This document shows positions 59,501-64,000 of a DNA stretch of 64,000 nt, in pieces. The DNA comes from Mastigias papua (taxonomy: Eukaryota > Cnidaria > Scyphozoa > Rhizostomeae > Mastigiidae), in NCBI GenBank assembly GCA_964019165.1, contig OZ025280.1, positions 6,814,428 through 6,878,427 on the forward strand, in the 5' to 3' direction. The position numbers and the translations under genes are program-made. The first letter of the stretch is position 1, and each line of letters starts with the position of its first letter. The notes beneath the pieces were generated by a model, which did no database searches, was not told the origin of the DNA, and was given only the letters and a program-made list of their open reading frames with translations.

Positions 59501-60304
59501 AAAATTATACCTGACTTTTTACGGTCATATGCATGGCATCCAGAAGTTAACACCAGCATTTTGATATTCGAGCGAAAGAACATGACCAAAGTCCGCCATG
59601 TCTATCTTCCATTTGCTAAATTTTTTTCTCACGACGTAAACGCATATGAAGACAGCACTCATATATATTTGGATACACTTGCTTATGACGACGCTAGTCT
59701 TTATTTGGAAGTCACAAAATTTAAAAGCATGCTTAATGATTTGCCTTGGAATGCATCTCTTATTCGCGTAGCCATTGATAAGAGGTCATGGTCATATGAT
59801 GCGGCAAAGAGTGGGCCTCTTACGAAAAAAGATCCTTTCGGACCGGGAGAATTTCCAAGGATCAACTATGAGCAATACCATCAGAAAAGCTACACATTCG
59901 TATATTTCGTCACCAATTCACTTTACCGCAATGCGAAGATCACCAAGCTGAATGTCAAGACAAAAAAGACTATTGATTGGACGCCACCGTTCGGTTACTA
60001 CCCACAAGAACCAATTTTCGTTCAGTCAGAGAATGCAACTGGTGAAGATGAAGGAGTAGTGTTGTGCTCCGGACCGGTCTCGAATCCACCTGGTAGAAGC
60101 TTCTTAGCGATATTAAATGCAAAGGATCTTTCACAGATTTCCTTGATTACGAATCCAAACGGAGCACTGTTGGGATTACATAGCAGGTTTTACAGGCGAA
60201 AGAAAGTGAATGTATCACCGTCATCAGGTGTCTCGTTGCTGCAAAGCAAATTCTTACTTGTTTTCAGTATAGGTTTGGTATTGGCAAAAGTTATGGTCGG
60301 TTAA
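47586..60304 (+). CDS. Carotenoid oxygenase family protein B, secreted and probably GPI-anchored
   Basis: Tandem paralogue of gene A: exon 1 47586-47787 (202 nt, ending GATG|gtaggt) and exon 2 58752-60304 (after ataacag) join to 584 residues. The intron is in the same place and phase as in gene A. Exon 1 gives a signal peptide (MDNVIARIAVWFTLALSTYA) and then DPNFKEIFRQ; only 3 of the 48 residues after the signal differ from gene A. Iron ligands fall at the same positions, H216, H289, H361 and H544. Cysteines 60, 80, 273, 310 and 506 are conserved with A, while Cys103 of A is Ser here. Sequons are at 144, 269, 334, 344, 401, 495 and 554, partly different from A. The end after SSGVS is a hydrophobic GPI-like tail (FLLVFSIGLVLAKVMVG). 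Enzymatic substrate unknown. The end of its last exon is duplicated downstream. Confidence 0.9.
48190..48390 (+). repeat. LINE 3' tail with hairpin and (TATG)n end
   Basis: ATAGACGG (48311-48318) pairs with CCGTCTAT (48351-48358), enclosing ccccttggaaat and an inner CAGC/GCTG stem. The layout equals the tail of the LINE at 37558-38720. It ends in TATG repeats at 48371-48396. Confidence 0.65.
49395..49737. mobile_element. MITE, TA-flanked, CACG-type TIR
   Basis: Left TA|CACATTTATTAAGACAC, right (inverted) TA|CACGTTTTTGTATATAAG. Interior of 'aagaaacactt' repeats. Same family as 1228-1577 and 52527-52946. Confidence 0.6.
50345..51347. mobile_element. Harbinger-like element (1,003 bp), TAA target duplication
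   Basis: Left end GGGCCTGATTACATGAGCGA, right end inverted GGGCCTGATTATATGAGGAG. TAA flanks at 50342-50344 and 51348-51350. Subterminal regions repeat 'cgagctggctcg' words on both sides. It is interrupted by the dispersed repeat at about 50780-51155, so the original element was about 600 bp. Confidence 0.8.
50780..51155. repeat. Dispersed repeat, copy 3 of 3 (nested)
   Basis: Carries the same ordered words as 2282-2649 and 26682-26960, among them 'gcgactcagcgactctttgg' and 'tattaatgctcaaa'. It lies inside the Harbinger-like element at 50345-51347. Confidence 0.55.
52228..53374 (+). pseudogene. Unidentified protein-coding pieces inside the Mutator-like element
   Basis: The frame 52228-52512 reads AEAFDLGVGEEVTVCLKHLR, ETCCYPLGDGTSCSTAFVPC and RNHLEKLIKMMR, and runs into a possible donor (ATGAG|gtaaca). 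About 600 bp later, beyond a nested MITE, another frame reads CKKCHSFLANRIEELTEAFN and then an acidic stretch (LLLDDDEDDEEE), ending near LFRREFSKKF at 53374. Amino-acid use looks genuine, but I recognise no family. The pieces may be the element's own gene or captured host exons. Exon limits are uncertain. Confidence 0.35.
52527..52946. mobile_element. MITE nested in Mutator-like element
   Basis: Left TA|CACGTTTTTTTTTTATAAG, right inverted TA|CACGTCTTTTTTTTATAAG, about 23-bp TIRs. The interior repeats 'gttcttaa' and 'tgttctta' words. Best-preserved member of the CACG-ended family in this window. Confidence 0.8.
53543..53572. repeat. 10-bp tandem repeat, three copies
   Basis: Three exact copies of GGTGTGGCTG-type units. 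Confidence 0.85.
53620..53745 (+). repeat. LINE 3' tail with hairpin
   Basis: GGAGGG (53670-53675) pairs with CCCTCC (53708-53713), with the inner CAGC (53688-53691) pairing GCTG (53696-53699). Ends in aaaatgaaatgaaatg. Same tail type as 38676-38719 and 48311-48358. Confidence 0.65.
53746..55770. other. Intronic stretch of carotenoid oxygenase gene B
   Basis: No gene or bounded repeat recognised. A minus frame at 53922-53656 overlaps the LINE tail and is not supported. Confidence 0.35.
55778..55910. repeat. Fragment related to the AAGCACGGCG MITE
   Basis: Begins caagcacggcgtcacttcgg and contains an internal C-rich segment like that at 15010, but the second terminus is unclear. Confidence 0.3.
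56090..56265. mobile_element. Fragment of a pogo-like element end
   Basis: 'aaaagttttgactgctgtaa', 'ccaaaagtttcggctgctct' and 'aaacttcgtcgacg' followed by 'aacttttcaacttaatata' match, with decay, the right subterminal region of the element at 11038-13584 (13480-13584). Confidence 0.5.
56270..58140. other. Intronic stretch of carotenoid oxygenase gene B
   Basis: 'ttataagaaac'-type MITE words occur at 56660-56760 (gtttcttataaacctgtttc), probably one end of the CACG family. Otherwise nothing recognised. Confidence 0.35.
58146..58270. mobile_element. Fragment of a TACCGTAAT-ended element
   Basis: Begins TACCGTAATGATTCGAATAG and continues with repeated 'aataagcccccacc' words, as in 27225-27417 (inverted). 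The opposite end was not found. Confidence 0.5.
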
Positions 60305-60750
60305 CGAACATGAGATCATCAAAAAAGCCGGACAATCGCTTTTATCAACACATCGCTTCTAATTTCTGAGCACATCTTACATAGTTTATTCGGCTTGCAG
60401 ACAATTTAAGAATTTAAAATTCTAGCCTTTCTTCTTTTAGCAGCCTTCTAAATAATGCCATTTATATGAACATCCTTCCAGTTTATCGAGACGCACGCAT
60501 ATATCAATTTCGGTGCTGGCAAAAGCTGTGGTTGGTTAACGAACCTGAGTAGCATCAAAAAGCATGACACTCGCTTTTATCAGCAGCGTTGCTTCTATTT
60601 TTCGATGCTGCTGAACACACCATACATATTTTATTAGGCTTGCAGACAAAAGAAGATTCTAGATATTTTTCTTATATCAGCTTTCTATTATAATTTAACT
60701 TATATGAACACCTTTCCAGTTCATCGAGGCGCATGCATATAGCAATTTTC
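60277..60750 (+). repeat. Tandem duplication of the end of carotenoid oxygenase gene B
   Basis: The segment 60277-60511 (last ~28 nt of coding sequence, stop and 3' flank) is repeated at 60512-60750. The second copy still reads the equivalent of VLAKAVVG followed by TAA, and shares 'ggcttgcagacaa', 'tttatatgaacatcc'-like and 'cgcatgcatata' words. Unit about 235 bp, with many substitutions, so the duplication is not recent. Confidence 0.8.
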
Positions 60751-62570
60751 ACAAGAAACAATAATAGTGAGATTGTGTAAGACAATGTAGCTAATATTTC
60801 GATCATTCATGATAAGTACTAGAAATCTACACAAAAAACCATTTTCTACAGATTTGACACATGAGCACATGATGCACAGGATCACAAATGGCTTAAAGTA
60901 TGGCCATCAAACTGTTCCGAAGAGGCTGTACAGTGCATGGTTGGTCAACGGTTTCTTTAGTTCTGTTACGGAATGTTAGCAGCATGATTTATATGTAGTA
61001 TTCAATGTAGTTATACAAAGAATTTTAGCAAAATGCTGTACAACTTACCATAGTTAATACATCTTAGATAAATGAAAACAGGAATTTCAAAATGGGCACT
61101 TCTCTGACACAAACGTGAAAAACATGGTCCATATGTTTTCGTAGGAATTATGACCACAGACCCTCTCACTACTAGAGTCCTGGTACACCTCTGCTCTCCA
61201 AAGATCACAACTAGTAAAGCTTAGTAAATTGCTATATCATCCTCTTTGTCTATATTAGCTACTATATTATATTTGTAAGTAGATAGCTTATATTGTTAGA
61301 AAAGTTACTGGCCGTTCTATTATATATAAATAATTCTCTATATCTTTATTTACCCTGGACGACTCATACGGCACCATTAAGGATGTTTCTATCAACATTT
61401 TATGAGCTTCAGTCATCTACTTAAAGTGGTTGAGTTCTATAAATTTCTCGAACATTTCAAACCAGGTGACACGTTTCTACAACATCAAAATCTTCTTAGA
61501 AGCGATAGCGTACTGGGGCTGCCTTGTAAAATTACCCGCGGTTTTAGCCGGAGATAGTTCTTTTTATTCGTGTTTTAAGGGTTTTGAAAATAAGTGATAT
61601 TTCAAGACATTTTCAGCCCTTGTGACTTCAATCCATAACCCAGGTCATACTTCCCCGCCTGCTTTAGGCCTAAGTACCAACTAATCTACTTCACGGGGCC
61701 ATTTGCCCCTTTCTCCTGTATTTCCGAACCCATTTTGCCCCATTAAGACTTGGAACTAACAAAGATTATGAACACGCGCAAAAGCCAATTACTCTTCAAT
61801 GGAGGTGGGGAACAGCAAATACATTCTCAGGCCAATCTGATTAATGAACTATAATTACCGAAAAGCTATGATAATCAAGCCAATTTTTACCGACCACACA
61901 AAGGGTTAACGAGGGCTTTCTCAAAAAAGCGCAGATGGGGTGAAGTGATACATCCACACTTGTACTTCGGCACCCCTGCACAGTTACTCTGCACCCCTGC
62001 ACAGTTAGTCCGGTGCCAAAACATGGAAAGTACATGAAAGGATTGCAAGAATAAATCATATTCAAACACCGAAAACAATTAAACTATTGAAAAGATAACG
62101 TAGGACAAAAACTTAGGAGTTTCTTGTAGGAGGTTCTTAAAGCAAATTAATATAAAATTCCTAGCGTCATAAATATCAGCATTTATATCATGTAACGCAC
62201 GTGCTACAGGATGTAGACACTGGATGCCCGAAAGAGTCTAAAAGATCAGAAAGAAAGGAAGAAAACTTACAGTGTGCTTGTTCTTGTAGTTGTGCACATG
62301 TTCTGTGTAAACAACTTGAAAAGTGTGCTTTTGCAGCGAATAAACTTGTAGAAAATACAATCCTACGAGAGCTACGCAAAAAGTTCAACCATACCTAAAC
62401 GATAGTAAAGCTCCAACTCACAAAAACAAAAGAACTCCCCAAGTGGCTTTCTAAAGAAAACACCCTCTAAACGATTCCCTAGATAGAAGGTACAATAGAA
62501 TAATCATATACAAAACACCTATAAAAACGATACTTCAATAAGCAATAACAATGGACTATACAAAGCAAGA
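60751..62570. other. Intergenic stretch, nothing recognised
   Basis: A third, weak echo of the ggttggttaacgaac word is seen at about 60939 (ggttggtcaacggtt). Short duplicated word tgcacccctgcacagtta at 61974-62008. Otherwise no feature. Confidence 0.35.
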
Positions 62571-62577
62571 AAACAAA

Positions 62578-62724
62578 CAGGCACGCCTGTCCACACCTTG
62601 GGCAGGGGGGGCAAGGTTCCAATTGAGGGCACATTATTAACACTTTTGCACTAAAATAATTACGTCCTTGGACAGGGCAGGAGGGGCAGCTGCCCCCTGC
62701 CCCCCCCCAGCGTAGGCGTCCCTG
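62578..62724. mobile_element. hAT-like MITE (147 bp) with exact 8-bp target duplication
   Basis: Left end CAGGCACGCCTG, right end inverted CAGGGACGCCTA. AAAACAAA flanks exactly at 62570-62577 and 62725-62732. Short CAGGG-type TIRs plus an 8-bp duplication are diagnostic of hAT. The interior has G-run and C-run subtermini. Confidence 0.85.
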
Positions 62725-62764
62725 AAAACAAATACAATAGGTATTTGAAATCAAAAGATAAAGG

Positions 62765-63362
62765 TCCTCTCCACACGGCACAAACTAGCCCACGTTCAAC
62801 CTAGGTCATTTCTAATCCAGGTTCGGCCCACTTGTGTCCACGGGGCAGCTGTCTGAAAATTCGTGTGAACATCATTCAGAGGCGAACCTGGGCCTACTTT
62901 TTACGCATGCACAATTCATTGTATTACTTGATTTTTTCTCTAATTTGTTCGGAGCTCCTCAGAAACCTTCAAGTCTCCTTGTCATCTTCTTAAGAAACTG
63001 GCGTTTTTCTTGTACAACTATCCGATTGGTGCTGCATTGTCTCATCTGCCCCAATTTCTAATAGTAAGGAACTTTTATCGTCGCCCCATATTAATCCACG
63101 GCGCCTCTCTATGATTTTTTGGGCACCTGATCTTGGGCACTAGGTGGACGTGGATGAGACACTCCTTTTTGTCGTTACATTAAAGTTCAAACAATTGCAG
63201 AGCTAACCCAGGTTCAACCTAGGTTGAACCAACCTCTGAAGATTGGTCAGATCTAACACGGGTTGAACCCAGGTTAGCTATGTTCACAGCATAAGATTTA
63301 ACCTAGGTTAGACTTAACCTAGGAAGGACCTAGGTTAGCTTGCGTCATGTGAACAGAGCTTA
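62765..63362. mobile_element. MITE with AACCTAGGTT subterminal repeats
   Basis: The left region (ggtcctctccacacggcac, aactagcccacgttcaacct) and the inverted right region (agctctgttcacatgacgca, agctaacctaggtcc) are imperfect TIRs. Numerous palindromic cctagg words cluster toward the right end (63208-63345). No coding content. Confidence 0.5.
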
Positions 63363-64000
63363 AGCAAACCAGGACACATTTACTAATGCTCACACGTAGC
63401 ATTTCTATAATAGATGATGTAAAAAACTAAAGCTGGTTGCATATTATTGTCAACCACTAGCGACCAAATCTACTTACTTTCCTATCATACAGCAAAAAAA
63501 GAGAAGTGATTTCTTTAAATATTATGATGCATTAGAAATACAATAACCGGAAAATATGCAAAAGATGCTGTATAAGTGTGATCTCAAAATTTATTACATA
63601 TTAGTAAGAGATGACTTCAAAGCCAGATTGCTTGTAACTATTTATGAGCCATCAACACTGTACTGTACCTTGGACAGACGTTACTATGAAAATTAGGGAG
63701 CTGATTTTGATCTATTCTTGCGATGTGAAACTGTTACATGTTCAAAAAGCAAATCGCACAACATTCCCTGATGAGTTGTGCGGAACCATGAAGTTAGGGG
63801 ATTGCAGCATTAGATCAATGTTTTTTCATGTCAAGTGGCTTACTTCATAATAACCCTCATGCCAACTGGCTATTATAATCAATGGCATATGCAACTTTAG
63901 GGGTGAAGTCTATATCTGCTGATCTAGGGTGTCGATGAATCAACATAAATCTTGAGTATCCAGCAATCGCCAACTTCCACAATATGCTTGCCTTTTATTA
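63363..64000. other. Window end, nothing recognised
   Basis: AT-rich sequence with short chance frames only. Confidence 0.35.

Noticed and set aside
1..64000. CRISPR arrays, bacterial operons, tRNA or rRNA genes
   Set aside because: No evenly spaced direct repeats with unique spacers, no cloverleaf or rRNA signature seen; gene structure is eukaryotic.

Overview
The window is animal (metazoan) nuclear DNA. It is AT-rich, with multi-exon genes using GT/AG introns, one-exon-scale signal peptides and GPI-type tails, and a heavy load of decayed transposons. The repeat content (Penelope-like elements, L2/CR1-type LINE fragments, pogo/Tc1, Harbinger-, hAT- and Mutator-like elements, and a HIRAN-like ORF of a kind I associate with cnidarian genomes) suggests a marine invertebrate. 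A cnidarian is plausible, but this is inference. I found no bacterial, viral or rRNA/tRNA features.

Left third (3-24 kb): two paralogous genes stand head to head. The minus-strand gene (exons 7016-6760 and 3197-3012, continuing beyond the window or truncated) and the plus-strand gene (five exons, 14622-23922) encode secreted CUB proteins. The plus copy reads as a complete 327-residue protein: signal peptide, two CUB domains with eight cysteines, and a C-terminal hydrophobic tail typical of GPI anchoring. Between the two starts lies a 2.55-kb pogo-like transposon that carries a broken transposase and an intact, oppositely oriented HIRAN-like ORF.

Right two thirds (26-60 kb): two tandem, same-strand paralogues of the carotenoid cleavage oxygenase (RPE65/BCO) family. 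Each has a short first exon encoding a signal peptide plus the N-terminus, a very long first intron (12.8 kb and 11.0 kb), and one large second exon of about 1.55 kb. All four iron-ligand histidines can be placed. Both proteins (581 and 584 residues) have N-glycosylation sequons and a C-terminal GPI-like tail, so they look like extracellular, membrane-anchored carotenoid oxygenases. The family is normally cytosolic. The end of the second gene, including its stop codon, is duplicated in tandem just downstream.

The introns and spacers are full of mobile DNA. They hold a tail-to-tail pair of Penelope-like GIY-YIG ends with hammerhead ribozyme motifs (35.0-36.2 kb) and another hammerhead at 30.7 kb. 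They also hold a decayed DDE transposase gene with a Tudor/chromo-like end, interrupted by a MITE (31.3-33.3 kb), a 1.2-kb GATAT-type satellite (33.8-35.0 kb), LINE fragments whose 3' tails share a covarying hairpin, a Mutator-like element with a 9-bp target duplication (51.4-53.5 kb), Harbinger-like MITEs with 3-bp duplications, and a hAT-like MITE with an exact 8-bp duplication (62.6 kb). Several elements are nested, which gives their relative ages. Everything here is read by eye; no alignment or database search was run.
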